Below, piece by piece: positions 8,718 to 18,339 of a DNA stretch of 64,000 bases (position 1 is its first letter; every line of letters starts with the position of its first letter). A program made the translations under genes and the position numbers. The notes beneath the pieces were generated by a model. The model had not been told where the DNA came from and did not search any database. It was given only the letters and a program-made list of their open reading frames with translations. Origin of the DNA: Pseudomonas sp. 7SR1 (GTDB taxonomy: Bacteria > Pseudomonadota > Gammaproteobacteria > Pseudomonadales > Pseudomonadaceae); the NCBI RefSeq assembly GCF_900156465.1, contig NZ_LT707064.1, positions 1,276,001-1,340,000 of the forward strand, in the 5' to 3' direction.

Positions 8718-9460
8718 ACCTTGAGCTCCACCTCCCCCAGATGCCCCCCATGCGGCCCGAAACTGCGCTCGACCAGGTGTCGGGTTCCATCGGCATGGAC
8801 AATCAACGCCGTGCTCGCTCGCGTCCCGTAGGCGGGGCTGGCAATGAACACACTGGACAGCAACGTCTCGGTCGCCAGCCCCACGCCCGTGTCGGGCAAG
8901 TCAGCCACCGGTGCGGGCTGCGGGTCGTTCAGCAGAGCCAGCAATGACTCGGGCCGCGGATCGTCCAACACCTCGGCCAGCGCGGCGCGGGCCTTGAGCA
9001 ACTTGGGCCAGGGCGTGTTCAGCCCGGCGTTCGACAAGCCATAGACCCCCTCGGCCAAGCGTTGTGGCCGGGCATCGCGAGCATTGTGATGCCACAGCTC
9101 GGAGCCGTCGCCGAGCAACAGGTTGAACCCGCCATATTCGCCAGCGCGAGGGACGATTTCGCTGAAGTATTCGGCAATCGAGAGATGCCCGGTCAGGAAC
9201 CGCGCCACCAGTTCACCCCGCGACTTGAACGCCGGCATCTGGCCCGGGTCGCGGATATTGGTCAGGGCCGCGAAACGGCCACCGGCAGCCACGCCGAGCC
9301 AGGTGCCTCCAGCCTCCAGGTCACGGCCAGCATGGACCTGCGGCGCGTCAGGCCACTGGGCCAGGGGCAAGGTCGGCCGGGCGTAGAACTCGTCGCGGTT
9401 GGCCGCCACGATCAGCGGCTGGGCATGCCCAGGTCGCCAGGCAAATACGATCAAGCACAT
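8714..9460 (-). CDS. NRDE (TANGO2) family protein
   Basis: A 248-residue protein beginning MCLIVFAW with a conserved Cys2 and carrying the family motif NRDE at 21-24 (AANRDEFYARP). Further motifs are GGTWLGV, FAALTNIRDP and a mid-protein YGLSNAGLNTPWPKL. The fold is N-terminal-nucleophile-hydrolase-like, with Cys2 exposed if the Met is removed. The biochemical role of bacterial members is unresolved; eukaryotic TANGO2 has been linked to haem and lipid handling. The gene is convergent with ptsP. Its TAG stop codon is formed by the CTAG target site of the adjacent MITE. Confidence 0.85.
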   Translation of the reverse strand: MCLIVFAWRPGHAQPLIVAANRDEFYARPTLPLAQWPDAPQVHAGRDLEAGGTWLGVAAGGRFAALTNIRDPGQMPAFKSRGELVARFLTGHLSIAEYFSEIVPRAGEYGGFNLLLGDGSELWHHNARDARPQRLAEGVYGLSNAGLNTPWPKLLKARAALAEVLDDPRPESLLALLNDPQPAPVADLPDTGVGLATETLLSSVFIASPAYGTRASTALIVHADGTRHLVERSFGPHGGHLGEVELKV

Positions 9461-9613
9461 CAGGTTGTCCCGTTAAAAAATGAACCGAACACTCCGCTTT
9501 CGTGGATCACTTTACCCACACAATCGGCCGGCATCCATCGCCTTCAGTGGAGCCGGGGGCCACGGATCCGTTACCATGCCGCTCTTGTTTGGGGGATGGG
9601 CGGGGAGACGCCG

Positions 9614-10396
9614 GTGGAATTTGTGCTCTATCTGCTGCTCGGCGCCTGCGCCGGCGTGCTGGCCGGGCTGTTCGGCGTGGGTGGCGGGATCATCATAGTC
9701 CCGGTACTGGTGTTCAGTTTCACCTTGCAGGGCTTCGATCCGCAGGTGTTGACGCACCTGGCCGTCGGTACATCCCTGGCGTCGATCATCTTCACCTCGG
9801 TCAATGCCGTGCGTGAGCACCAGCGCAAAGGCGCGGTGCGCTGGCCGATCTTCGCCTGGATGACCGTCGGGATCCTGATGGGCGCCGGTTTCGGCGCGAT
9901 CACCGCCGAGGCGATTGCCGGCCCGCACCTGCAGAAAATCATCGGCGTGTTCGCCCTGGTCGTCGCCGCGCAGTTGGGCCTGGATCTCAAGCCCAAGGCC
10001 AGCCGTACGGTACCGGGCAAGGCCGGGCTGACCCTGGCAGGCACCGTGATCGGCTGGGCTTCGGCGATCTTCGGCATTGGCGGCGGCTCGCTGACCGTCC
10101 CTTTCCTGACCTGGCGCAGCGTGCCGATGCAGCAGGCGGTCGCGACATCGTCGGCGTGCGGCTTGCCGATCGCCCTGGCCAGCGCATTGAGTTTCATGAT
10201 TCTTGGCTGGCAAGATCCCTTGTTGCCGGCCCATAGTCTGGGCTTTGTCTACCTGCCGGCCTTACTGGGCATCGCCCTGACCAGCATGGTTTTCGCCCGT
10301 ATCGGCGCGCGCCTGGCCCACCGCCTGTCGCCGCGCCTGCTCAAGCGAATGTTCGCCGCCTTGCTGTTCTGCGTGGGGCTGAGTTTCCTGTTCTGA
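9614..10396 (+). CDS. TauE/SafE-family sulfite/anion exporter-like permease
   Basis: The most plausible start is the GTG at 9614 (VEFVLYLLLGACAG) behind GGGGAG, giving 260 residues; an in-frame ATG at 9596 is the alternative. The long open frame upstream overlaps the divergent NRDE gene and is a shadow. There are about eight hydrophobic helices and two copies of the family repeat GxGGGxxxVP: GVGGGIIIVPVLVF early and GIGGGSLTVPFLTW in the second half. TauE/SafE proteins move sulfite, sulfonates or organic anions across the inner membrane, but the substrate cannot be told from sequence. It precedes lgt, with a possible weak terminator between. Confidence 0.85.
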   Translation: MEFVLYLLLGACAGVLAGLFGVGGGIIIVPVLVFSFTLQGFDPQVLTHLAVGTSLASIIFTSVNAVREHQRKGAVRWPIFAWMTVGILMGAGFGAITAEAIAGPHLQKIIGVFALVVAAQLGLDLKPKASRTVPGKAGLTLAGTVIGWASAIFGIGGGSLTVPFLTWRSVPMQQAVATSSACGLPIALASALSFMILGWQDPLLPAHSLGFVYLPALLGIALTSMVFARIGARLAHRLSPRLLKRMFAALLFCVGLSFLF

Positions 10397-10413
10397 CGCA
10401 ATACTGGCTTAAT

Positions 10414-10445
10414 CCCGGGATGCCAGCCTCCCCCGGGCATTTTTG
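10414..10445 (+). terminator. Possible weak intrinsic terminator after the TauE/SafE gene
   Basis: A CCCGGG stem (10414-10419 with 10432-10437) and a 12-nt loop are followed by CATTTTTG. The stem is short and the T run is five bases, so termination may be partial, with read-through into lgt. Confidence 0.4.
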
Positions 10446-10464
10446 ACGTTTACGAGGAATATCC

Positions 10465-11274
10465 ATGCTGCCTTACCCGCAGATCGATCCGGTGGCCCTG
10501 GCCATCGGTCCGCTGAAAATCCACTGGTACGGCCTGATGTACCTGATCGGCATCGGCGGCGCCTGGCTGCTGGCATCGCGTCGGCTGAACCGTTTCGATC
10601 CCACCTGGAACAAGGAAAAACTGTCCGACCTGGTGTTCTGGTTGTCCATGGGTGTGATCGTCGGCGGACGCCTGGGCTACGTGCTGTTCTACGACCTGAG
10701 TGCCTACCTGGCCAACCCGACGTTGATCTTCGAGGTCTGGAAAGGCGGCATGTCGTTCCACGGCGGCTTCATCGGCGTGATGCTGGCAGCGCTCTGGTTC
10801 GGCAAGCGCAACAATAAATCGTTCTTCGAACTGATGGACTTCGTCGCCCCCATGGTGCCCATCGGCCTGGGCGCCGGGCGCATCGGCAACTTCATCAACG
10901 CCGAATTGTGGGGCAAGCCAACCGACGTCCCGTGGGCGATGATTTTCCCGCCGTTCAGCGACCCGGCGCAGTTGCCGCGCCACCCGTCGCAGCTTTATCA
11001 GTTCGCCCTCGAAGGCGTGGCACTATTCCTCATTCTCTGGCTGTTCTCGCGCAAGCCGCGGCCGACCATGGCGGTGTCGGGCATGTTTGCCCTGTTCTAT
11101 GGCATCTTCCGCTTTATCGTTGAATTCGTCCGCGTACCGGATGCCCAGCTCGGCTACCTGGCGTGGAACTGGCTGACCATGGGCCAGGTGCTGTGCCTGC
11201 CGATGATCATCGGCGGACTGGTGCTGATCTGGCTGGCTTATCGCCGGGCGCCGGCTGCGGCCGCCAAGGTTTAA
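10465..11274 (+). CDS. lgt: Phosphatidylglycerol-prolipoprotein diacylglyceryl transferase
   Basis: Lgt attaches diacylglycerol from phosphatidylglycerol to the lipobox cysteine of prolipoproteins at the inner membrane. The 269-residue, seven-helix protein shows the N-terminal [10 protein letters not shown] motif, [10 protein letters not shown], the HGGF motif (SFHGGFIG) and the Lgt signature [13 protein letters not shown] near residues 138-150. The ATG at 10465 has a GAGGAA ribosome site. Many likely clients are encoded in the window (two RND adaptors and two outer-membrane factors with lipoboxes). thyA follows 47 bp downstream, the usual lgt-thyA pairing. Confidence 0.97.
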   Translation: MLPYPQIDPVALAIGPLKIHWYGLMYLIGIGGAWLLASRRLNRFDPTWNKEKLSDLVFWLSMGVIVGGRLGYVLFYDLSAYLANPTLIFEVWKGGMSFHGGFIGVMLAALWFGKRNNKSFFELMDFVAPMVPIGLGAGRIGNFINAELWGKPTDVPWAMIFPPFSDPAQLPRHPSQLYQFALEGVALFLILWLFSRKPRPTMAVSGMFALFYGIFRFIVEFVRVPDAQLGYLAWNWLTMGQVLCLPMIIGGLVLIWLAYRRAPAAAAKV

Positions 11275-11321
11275 ATTCGAATGCCGGAGCGCCGCTCCGG
11301 ACTCAAGGACACAGGTAACAC

Positions 11322-12293
11322 ATGAAGCAATATCTCGATCTGGTGGCCGATGTCATCGAGCATGGCACCCGGCAAGCCAACCGCACGGGAGTGAACACCA
11401 TCAGCCTCCCCGGCGCCATGCTGCGCTATGACCTGAAGGACGGTTTCCCGGCCATCACCACCCGCAAGCTGGCCTTCAAGTCGGCCATCGGCGAGATGTG
11501 CGGCTTCTTGCGCGGCGTGAACAACGCCGCCGAATTCCGCGCCCTGGGCTGCAAGGTCTGGGACCAGAACGCCAACGAAAATACCCAGTGGCTGGCCAAC
11601 CCGTTCCGCCAGGGCGAAGACGACCTGGGCGAGATCTACGGCGTGCAATGGCGCAAGTGGCCGGCCTACAAGCAGATCCCCCTGAGCAACCCGGCGGCCA
11701 TCGAGCAGACCCTGGCCCAGGGCTACCGGCGGATCGCCGAGGGTGAGGAGAACGGCCAGGCTTACGTGGTGCTGTACAAGGCCATCGACCAGGTGCGCCA
11801 GTGCGTCGACACCATCATCAAGGACCCGGGCAGCCGGCGTATCCTGTTCCATGGCTGGAACTGTGCGCAGCTCGATGAAATGGCCTTGCCGCCGTGCCAC
11901 CTGCTGTACCAGTTCCACCCGAATGTCGAGACGAAGGAAATCTCCCTGACCCTCTACATCCGCTCCAACGACCTGGGCCTGGGCACGCCGTTCAACCTCA
12001 CCGAGGGGGCCGCGCTGTTGAGCCTGATCGGCCGCCTGACCGGCTACACGCCACGCTGGTTCACCTATTTCATCGGTGACGCCCACGTCTACGAAAACCA
12101 TCTGGACATGCTCAAGGAACAGCTCAAGCGCGAGCCGTTCCCGATGCCGAGACTGGTGATTTCCGAGCGGGTGCCGGAGTTTGCCAAGACTGGCGTTTAC
12201 CAGCCTGAGTGGCTCGAACTGGTGGAGCCCGGCGATTTCTCCCTGGAAGGCTACCAGCACCATGCGCCGATGACAGCGCCGATGGCGGTCTGA
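11322..12293 (+). CDS. thyA: Thymidylate synthase
   Basis: ThyA methylates dUMP to dTMP with methylenetetrahydrofolate. At 323 residues it is longer than the 264-residue E. coli type; the extra length is an internal insertion around residues 90-150 ([15 protein letters not shown]...[15 protein letters not shown]), as in the long L. casei-type enzymes. The catalytic cysteine is C192 in [10 protein letters not shown]. The dUMP-binding [12 protein letters not shown] and the C-terminal ..AMTAPMAV end are present. It follows lgt and ends before a REP pair. Confidence 0.97.
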   Translation: MKQYLDLVADVIEHGTRQANRTGVNTISLPGAMLRYDLKDGFPAITTRKLAFKSAIGEMCGFLRGVNNAAEFRALGCKVWDQNANENTQWLANPFRQGEDDLGEIYGVQWRKWPAYKQIPLSNPAAIEQTLAQGYRRIAEGEENGQAYVVLYKAIDQVRQCVDTIIKDPGSRRILFHGWNCAQLDEMALPPCHLLYQFHPNVETKEISLTLYIRSNDLGLGTPFNLTEGAALLSLIGRLTGYTPRWFTYFIGDAHVYENHLDMLKEQLKREPFPMPRLVISERVPEFAKTGVYQPEWLELVEPGDFSLEGYQHHAPMTAPMAV

Positions 12294-12309
12294 GCAACGC
12301 CACCATCCC

Positions 12310-12392
12310 TTGCGGGAGCGAGCCTGCTCGCGATGAGGCCCTTACATTCAACCTATAGGTTGACTGCCAAGCCGCTATCGCGAGCAAGGCTC
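12310..12392. repeat. REP pair, second arm truncated
   Basis: A full REP core (gggagcgagcctgctcgcga, about 12313-12332) is followed by a shortened inverted arm (atcgcgagcaaggctc, about 12377-12392). The second arm runs into the last bases of the convergent cadR gene, which ends at 12391, so the repeat abuts the cadR stop codon. Confidence 0.75.
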
Positions 12393-12837
12393 AATGCCCA
12401 TGACTCCTGCCTACATGTGAATGCTCCACTTCCGGCGCCACCGCACCACTCACTTCCAGGCGCTGCAGGATCCCGCATTGATCCGGGTCCGGCCCTTCAC
12501 CGCAGCGATGGCGCAGGTCGATCAGTTGTGCCTGCAGCGCCAGCAGGCCATCGATACGGGCCCTGACGTGGAGGATGTGTTCATCGATCAATGCATTGAC
12601 GCTTTCGCACTGGTCCTGGGGACTGTCGCGCAGGGCCAGGAGGCTGCGGATTTCCTCCAGGGTCATGTCCAGGGTGCGGCAGTTGCGAATGAACGTCAGC
12701 CGCTCGGCATGGGCCTGGGTGTAGACCCGGTAGTTGCCGTCGCTACGGGCAGGCTCAGGCAGCAAGCCTTCGCGTTCGTAATAGCGGATGGTTTCCACCT
12801 GGCAGTCGGTCATCTTCGCCAGCTCTCCGATTTTCAT
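12391..12837 (-). CDS. cadR: Cd(II)/Pb(II)-responsive MerR-family regulator CadR
   Basis: CadR represses, then activates by DNA distortion, the divergent cadA promoter when bound to cadmium. The 148-residue protein has the MerR winged helix (MKIGELAKMTDCQVETIRYYEREGLL region), a dimerisation helix, and metal cysteines C77 (QDQCESV), C112 and C121 (RCGEGPDPDQCG). The histidine-containing tail (EHSHVGRSHGH) is typical of Pseudomonas CadR. It is divergent from cadA, with 84 bp between the starts holding the operator. Confidence 0.93.
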   Translation of the reverse strand: MKIGELAKMTDCQVETIRYYEREGLLPEPARSDGNYRVYTQAHAERLTFIRNCRTLDMTLEEIRSLLALRDSPQDQCESVNALIDEHILHVRARIDGLLALQAQLIDLRHRCGEGPDPDQCGILQRLEVSGAVAPEVEHSHVGRSHGH

Positions 12838-12859
12838 CCCATGCCTCCCGAATAGATGC

Positions 12860-12890
12860 TTGACCCTATAGTGGCTACAGGGTCTTTACT
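12860..12890 (+). promoter_or_regulatory. CadR-controlled cadA promoter with MerR-type long spacer
   Basis: A -35-like TTGACC (12860-12865) and a -10-like TTTACT (12885-12890) are 19 bp apart, the long spacer expected of MerR-family promoters. A dyad, ACCCTATAG-TGG-CTACAGGGT (12863-12883), matches 8 of 9 arm positions and fills the spacer. This is where CadR should bind. Confidence 0.85.
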
Positions 12891-12921
12891 GTGCAACAGG
12901 CACTTTTCACGGACGTAACCG

Positions 12922-15153
12922 ATGAGCGACTCCCTTCACACCCATAAGCCTGTTCACAAATCCGGCCACGGCCATGCCCATGGGCATTCCTGCTGCGCCT
13001 CGAAAGCGGCGCCGTCGGTGGTCGACCTCGGCAAAGCGCCGACAGACGGCGCGCGGCTGAGCAGTTTTCGCATCGAAGCCATGGATTGCCCGACGGAGCA
13101 GACGCTGATCCAGAACAAGCTGGGCAAGCTCGAGGGCGTGCAGCGACTGGAATTCAACCTGATCAATCGCATCCTGGGCGTGACCCACGCCCTGCCCAGC
13201 GATGCGCCGATCATCGAGGCGATCCGATCCCTGGGCATGCAGGCCGAACCACTCGCTGCAGGCCAGGACACCCCCACCCACACCCCACCCTCCCCAGCCA
13301 AGCCTTGGTGGCCGCTGGCCCTGTCCGGCCTCACCGCCCTGGGCGCCGAGGTGATTCACTTCGCCAGTGCCGCGCCGAACTGGGTGGTCGCCCTGGTGGC
13401 GCTGGTGTCGATCCTCAGCGGCGGCCTGGGCACGTACAAAAAGGGCTGGATCGCCCTGAAGAACCGCAACCTGAACATCAATGCCCTGATGAGCATTGCC
13501 GTGACCGGCGCGGTGTTGATCGGGCAATGGCCGGAGGCGGCCATGGTGATGTTCCTGTTCACCGTGGCCGAGCTGATCGAGGCCAAGTCCCTGGACCGGG
13601 CACGCAACGCCATCAGTGGCCTGATGCAGATGGCCCCCGAACAGGCCACCGTGCAGCAGGTCGATGGCAGCTGGAAGGTGCAGGAGGTCAAGGCCATCGC
13701 CCTGGGTGCCCGCGTGCGAGTCCGCCCCGGTGAACGCGTGGGCCTGGACGGTGAAGTGGTGGCCGGCCGGTCCACCATCGACCAGGCGCCCATCACCGGG
13801 GAAAGCCTGCCGGTGGAAAAAACCGTCGGCGACAACGTGTTCGCCGGCACCATCAACCAGGCCGGCGAGCTGGAATACACCGTGACCGCGGCGGCCGAAC
13901 ACTCCACCCTGGCGCGAATCATTCACGCCGTGGAGCAGGCCCAAGGCTCACGGGCACCGACCCAGCGCTTCGTCGATCGCTTCTCGAAAATCTACACCCC
14001 GTCGGTGTTTGCCCTGGCGGTGGCGGTGGCGGTCATCCCGCCGCTGTTCATGAGCGCGACGTGGTTCGACTGGATCTATCGGGCGCTGGTGCTGCTGGTA
14101 GTGGCCTGCCCTTGCGCACTGGTGATCTCCACCCCGGTGAGTATCGTCAGCGGTCTCGCCGCCGCGGCGCGCAAAGGCATCCTGATCAAGGGCGGCGTGT
14201 ACCTGGAAGGCGGTTACAAGCTGGATTACCTGGCGCTGGACAAGACCGGCACGATCACTCACGGCAAGCCGGTGCAGACCGACTATGTGGCGCTGGACCC
14301 AACGCTGCAGGCCAGCGCCCCGGCCCTGGCCGCGAGCCTTGCCGCTCGCTCCGATCACCCCGTATCACGGGCCATCGCCAGCGCGGTTGTGGATAAGCAG
14401 GCATCGCCACAGTCTGTGGATAACTTCGCCGCGTTGCCGGGACGAGGTGTTCGAGGCGACATCGATGGCCGGACCTATCACTTGGGCAATCATCGCCTGG
14501 TGGAAGACCTTGGCCTGTGCTCTCCCGAGCTGGAAGAAACACTCTTCGCCCTGGAAAAACAAGGCAAGTCCGTGGTGCTGCTACTGGACGACACAGGCCC
14601 CCTGGCGTTGTTCGCCGTGGCCGACACCGTCAAGGACTCCAGCCGCGACGCGATCCGGCAGTTGCACGAACTGGGGATCAAGACCCTGATGCTCACCGGC
14701 GACAACGCCCATACCGCCGAGGCGATTGCCGGGCAAGTGGGCATGGACCGGGCCCAGGGCGACTTGTTGCCGGAGGACAAGCTCAAGGCCATCGAAGCGT
14801 TGTACGACCAGGGTCACCGGGTCGGCATGGTGGGCGATGGCATCAACGATGCCCCGGCCCTGGCCCGGGCCGAGATCGGCTTCGCCATGGCGGCGGCCGG
14901 TACCGACACTGCCATCGAAACGGCCGATGTCGCCCTGATGGACGACGACCTGCGCAAGATCCCGGCGTTCATCCGCCTGTCGCGGCAAACCTCCGCCATC
15001 CTGAAGCAGAACATTGCCCTGGCGCTGGTGGTCAAGGCGATCTTCCTGGGGGTGACCTTCACTGGCTACGCCACCCTGTGGATGGCGGTATTCGCCGACA
15101 TGGGGGTGAGTCTGCTGGTGGTGTTCAATGGGTTGCGGTTGTTGCGTAAATAA
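12922..15153 (+). CDS. cadA: Heavy-metal translocating P1B-type ATPase (Cd/Zn/Pb exporter)
   Basis: CadA pumps Cd2+, Zn2+ or Pb2+ out of the cytoplasm across the inner membrane. The 743-residue protein has a His/Cys-rich N-terminus (SGHGHAHGHSCCAS), a heavy-metal-associated domain with the divergent metal site MDCPTE (54-59) instead of CxxC, typical of Pseudomonas CadA, and then membrane helices with the transport motif CPC (C396, C398). Cytosolic catalytic motifs are TGES, DKTGTIT with D440 phosphorylated, HP (SDHPVS) and GDGINDAPAL. Control is by the divergent CadR. It is convergent with the RND operon. Confidence 0.95.
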   Translation: MSDSLHTHKPVHKSGHGHAHGHSCCASKAAPSVVDLGKAPTDGARLSSFRIEAMDCPTEQTLIQNKLGKLEGVQRLEFNLINRILGVTHALPSDAPIIEAIRSLGMQAEPLAAGQDTPTHTPPSPAKPWWPLALSGLTALGAEVIHFASAAPNWVVALVALVSILSGGLGTYKKGWIALKNRNLNINALMSIAVTGAVLIGQWPEAAMVMFLFTVAELIEAKSLDRARNAISGLMQMAPEQATVQQVDGSWKVQEVKAIALGARVRVRPGERVGLDGEVVAGRSTIDQAPITGESLPVEKTVGDNVFAGTINQAGELEYTVTAAAEHSTLARIIHAVEQAQGSRAPTQRFVDRFSKIYTPSVFALAVAVAVIPPLFMSATWFDWIYRALVLLVVACPCALVISTPVSIVSGLAAAARKGILIKGGVYLEGGYKLDYLALDKTGTITHGKPVQTDYVALDPTLQASAPALAASLAARSDHPVSRAIASAVVDKQASPQSVDNFAALPGRGVRGDIDGRTYHLGNHRLVEDLGLCSPELEETLFALEKQGKSVVLLLDDTGPLALFAVADTVKDSSRDAIRQLHELGIKTLMLTGDNAHTAEAIAGQVGMDRAQGDLLPEDKLKAIEALYDQGHRVGMVGDGINDAPALARAEIGFAMAAAGTDTAIETADVALMDDDLRKIPAFIRLSRQTSAILKQNIALALVVKAIFLGVTFTGYATLWMAVFADMGVSLLVVFNGLRLLRK

Positions 15154-15258
15154 AGAACGCGGGCGCTGATTTTGCGGTCCGGCCCATCACACGTTTCGCT
15201 AGATCCCCTCACCACAGGATGGATCTCATCACCACAGGTCAACTCCCCTTATGCCGGA

Positions 15259-18200
15259 TCAACTCCCCTCACCGAGGGATCTGCCCCGGTCTCCGTCACG
15301 CTTGGGCTCGCGGATCTTGTACCAGGCGACATACAGCGCCGGCAGGAACAGCAACGTCAGCAAGGTGGCGATGATGATCCCGCCGATCATCGCGTAGGCC
15401 ATCGGCCCCCAGAACACTTCCCGGGCGATGGGGATCATGCCCAGGCTCGCCGCGGCCGCCGTGAGCAGGATCGGTCGGCGTCGGTGTTCCGTGGCCTCCA
15501 CCACGGCGTCCCAGGGCGTGTAGCCGGCCCGCTCATACTCGTCGATCTGGGTGACCAGGATCACCGAGTTGCGGATGATGATGCCGATCAGCGCCAGAAT
15601 GCCCAGGATCGCCACGAAGCCCATGGGCGTGCCCGTGGGCACCAGCGCCAGCACCACGCCGATCAGGCCGAGGGGCGCGACGCTGGCCACCAGGAACAGC
15701 TTCTGCACGCTGTGCAGCTGGATCATCAGGAACGTCGCCATCAGGAACAGCATCAGCGGCACCACGCTGGCGATCGGGCCCTGGGCCTTGCTGCTCTCCT
15801 CCACCGTACCGCCGGTGGCGACCTTGTAGCCCACAGGCAGGCCGGCGGCGAAGCGGTCGATGTCCGGCTGCAATTGCTTGACCAGGTCGGTGGGCTGGAT
15901 TTCGTCGCGCACGGCGGCCTTGATGGTAATGGTCGGCTTGCGATCACGCCGCCAGACCAAGGGCTGCTCCAGCTCATAGCGCACTGTGGCGAACGCCAGC
16001 AACGGGATCGAAGTACCGCTGGGCGTGACGATCTGCAGGTTCTGCAGGGTTTCCGGAGACTCACGTTCGGCGTCCTCGGCACGTCCGACCACGTTGATCA
16101 GGTAGATGTCGTCGTTGACCTGGGTCACGGGCGAGCCGCTGACGATACTGTTCATCAACCGGGCCACGTCCTCGGAAGACAGCCCCAACTGCCGCGCCTT
16201 GTCCTGGGCGATGTCGATGCGCAGGACCTTGCCCGGCTCGTTCCAGTCGTAAATGATTTCTCCGATATGGGAGTTCTTGTCCAGCTCGGTGGCCAGCTCG
16301 ATGGCGTGCTTGCGCACCTGGTCGATGTCCTTGCCGCTGACCCGGTACTGGATCGGCCGGCCCACCGGTGGGCCCATTTCCAGGGACTGCACATAGCTGC
16401 CGATGCCGACGAAATCCTCGCGCAGGCGTTTGTGCAGGCGTTCGGTCAGGGCCGTGCGCGACTCCAGGCCCTTGCTCACGATCACCAACTGCGCGTAGTA
16501 CGGGTTCTGCAGTTGCTGGTCCAGCGGCAGGTAGAAACGGATCGCGCCCTCGCCGATATAGGTACTCCAGCGCACGATGTCCGGGTCGCCCTTGAGGGTC
16601 GCTTCCAGGCGATCGACGGCCTTGCGGGTTTCCTCCATCGAGGCGTTCTGCGGCAGGTTGAGGTCCACCAGGATTTCGGGGCGGTCCGAAGACGGAAAGA
16701 ACTGGTTCTGCACGAAACGCATGCAGAACACCGCCAGCACGAACAGCAGCACGGTGATGCCGATGGCCCACCAGCGATTGCGCATCGCCCACAGCAGGCC
16801 GCCATTGAACGCCCGACCGATCCGCCCCGGCTCGGCGCTGTGGGGCTTCACGTTGGTGCTGAGGATATGCACGCCGATCACCGGGGCGAACAGCACCGCG
16901 ACGATCCAGGACACCAGCATCGCCACGGCGATCACCGCGAACAGGGTAAAGGTGTACTCCCCAGCGGAGCTGGCGTTCAGGCCGATGGGCACGAAGCCGG
17001 CCACGGTCACCAGGGTACCGGTGAGCATCGGGAACGCGGTGGAGGTGTAGGCGAAGGTCGCGGCCTGCTCCTTGGTTTCGCCCTTTTCCAGGCGCGTCAC
17101 CATCATCTCCACGGTGATCATCGCATCGTCCACCAACAGGCCGAGGGCAATGATCAACGCACCGAGGGAGATCCGCTGCATGGTGATGCCGCTGTATTCC
17201 ATGAACAGGAAGACCATCGCCAACACCAATGGAATCGAGCAGGCCACCACCAGTCCGGCGCGGATGCCCAGGCTGATGAAGCTGACGACCAGCACGATCA
17301 CCACCGCCTCGAACAAGGCGCTGGTGAAGCCGCCGACCGCCTCTTCCACCACCTCGGCCTGGTCCGACACCGTGTGGACTTCGACGCCCACCGGCAGGTC
17401 GGCGGTCAGCTCGTTCATTCGCGCATGCAGCGCCTTGCCGAAGTCCTGGATGTTGCCGCCCTTTTTCATGGCAATGGCCAGGCCGATGGCCGGCGTACCG
17501 TTGAAACGGAACATCGGCGTGGCAGGGTCGACGTAACCGCGGCTGATATCGGCGATGTCGGCCAGCCGATAGAAACGATCGTTGAGCCGCAGGTTGACGT
17601 TGGCCAGGTCCTTCTCCGACTGGAACTGCCCGGATGTACGCACGGAGATCCGCTCGGGGCCGGCGTCGATCACCCCGGCCGGCGTCACGGCGTTCTGGGA
17701 TTGCAGGCTCTGCACCACCTGGCGCTGGTCGATGCCCAGGGCGGCGAGCTTGCGGGTGGAGAAGTTCAGGTACAGCACTTCGTCCTGCTCGCCGATCATT
17801 TCCACCTTGCCCAGGCCGGGGACATCGCGGACCTCGGCGCGCACCTGCTCGACGTAGTCGCGCAATTGGCGCATCGACAGGCCGTCGCCGGTAAAGGCAT
17901 AGACCGACCCGTACACATCGCCGAACTCATCGTTGAAACCCGGGCCTTGCAGGCCTTGAGGGAAGTCGCCGCGAATATCGTTGATCTTCTTGCGTACCTG
18001 GTACCAGATCTCGGGGATGTCCTTGGCGCTGGTGGTGTCGAGCAGGTACACGAAGACCGTCGACTCACCCGGACGTGTGTAGCTTTTGACGTAGTCGAGG
18101 GAGTCGAGCTCTTCGAGTTTTTTTTCGATGCGGTCGGTGACCTGCCTGAGCGTTTCCTCCTGGGTCGCGCCGGGCCAGCGCGTCTGGATGATCATGGTCT

Positions 18201-18339
18201 TGATGGTGAACGAAGGATCCTCCTCGCGCCCCAGGTTCATGTACGAGAACACGCCCATCAGCAGCGCGACGAACATCAGGTACCAGACAAACGACTGATG
18301 CCGCAGGGCCCATTCGGAAAGATTGAAAGGCCCTTTCAT
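15259..18339 (-). CDS. RND efflux permease, TriC-like
   Basis: A 1,026-residue inner-membrane proton/drug antiporter of the RND superfamily. It shows the N-terminal helix, two large periplasmic loops, the first-repeat TM4 motif LGLLVDDAMITVEM with paired aspartates, and the C-terminal repeat ending LTLLFLPALYVAWY. The N-terminus (MKGPFNLSEWALRHQSFVWY) and an operon with two separate adaptor lipoproteins match P. aeruginosa TriABC, a triclosan/solvent-type pump that uses an unlinked outer-membrane channel (OpmH). No outer-membrane factor is in this operon. The start overlaps the upstream adaptor by 4 bp (ATGA), so translation is coupled. The substrate is inferred only from family resemblance. 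Confidence 0.88.
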   Translation of the reverse strand: MKGPFNLSEWALRHQSFVWYLMFVALLMGVFSYMNLGREEDPSFTIKTMIIQTRWPGATQEETLRQVTDRIEKKLEELDSLDYVKSYTRPGESTVFVYLLDTTSAKDIPEIWYQVRKKINDIRGDFPQGLQGPGFNDEFGDVYGSVYAFTGDGLSMRQLRDYVEQVRAEVRDVPGLGKVEMIGEQDEVLYLNFSTRKLAALGIDQRQVVQSLQSQNAVTPAGVIDAGPERISVRTSGQFQSEKDLANVNLRLNDRFYRLADIADISRGYVDPATPMFRFNGTPAIGLAIAMKKGGNIQDFGKALHARMNELTADLPVGVEVHTVSDQAEVVEEAVGGFTSALFEAVVIVLVVSFISLGIRAGLVVACSIPLVLAMVFLFMEYSGITMQRISLGALIIALGLLVDDAMITVEMMVTRLEKGETKEQAATFAYTSTAFPMLTGTLVTVAGFVPIGLNASSAGEYTFTLFAVIAVAMLVSWIVAVLFAPVIGVHILSTNVKPHSAEPGRIGRAFNGGLLWAMRNRWWAIGITVLLFVLAVFCMRFVQNQFFPSSDRPEILVDLNLPQNASMEETRKAVDRLEATLKGDPDIVRWSTYIGEGAIRFYLPLDQQLQNPYYAQLVIVSKGLESRTALTERLHKRLREDFVGIGSYVQSLEMGPPVGRPIQYRVSGKDIDQVRKHAIELATELDKNSHIGEIIYDWNEPGKVLRIDIAQDKARQLGLSSEDVARLMNSIVSGSPVTQVNDDIYLINVVGRAEDAERESPETLQNLQIVTPSGTSIPLLAFATVRYELEQPLVWRRDRKPTITIKAAVRDEIQPTDLVKQLQPDIDRFAAGLPVGYKVATGGTVEESSKAQGPIASVVPLMLFLMATFLMIQLHSVQKLFLVASVAPLGLIGVVLALVPTGTPMGFVAILGILALIGIIIRNSVILVTQIDEYERAGYTPWDAVVEATEHRRRPILLTAAAASLGMIPIAREVFWGPMAYAMIGGIIIATLLTLLFLPALYVAWYKIREPKRDGDRGRSLGEGS

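Noticed and set aside
6157..8802. An 881-codon minus-strand frame antisense to ptsP
   Set aside because: Composition is His/Gln/Val-rich in the manner of antisense frames of high-GC genes. It covers ptsP, a REPIN and a MITE and has no domain signature.
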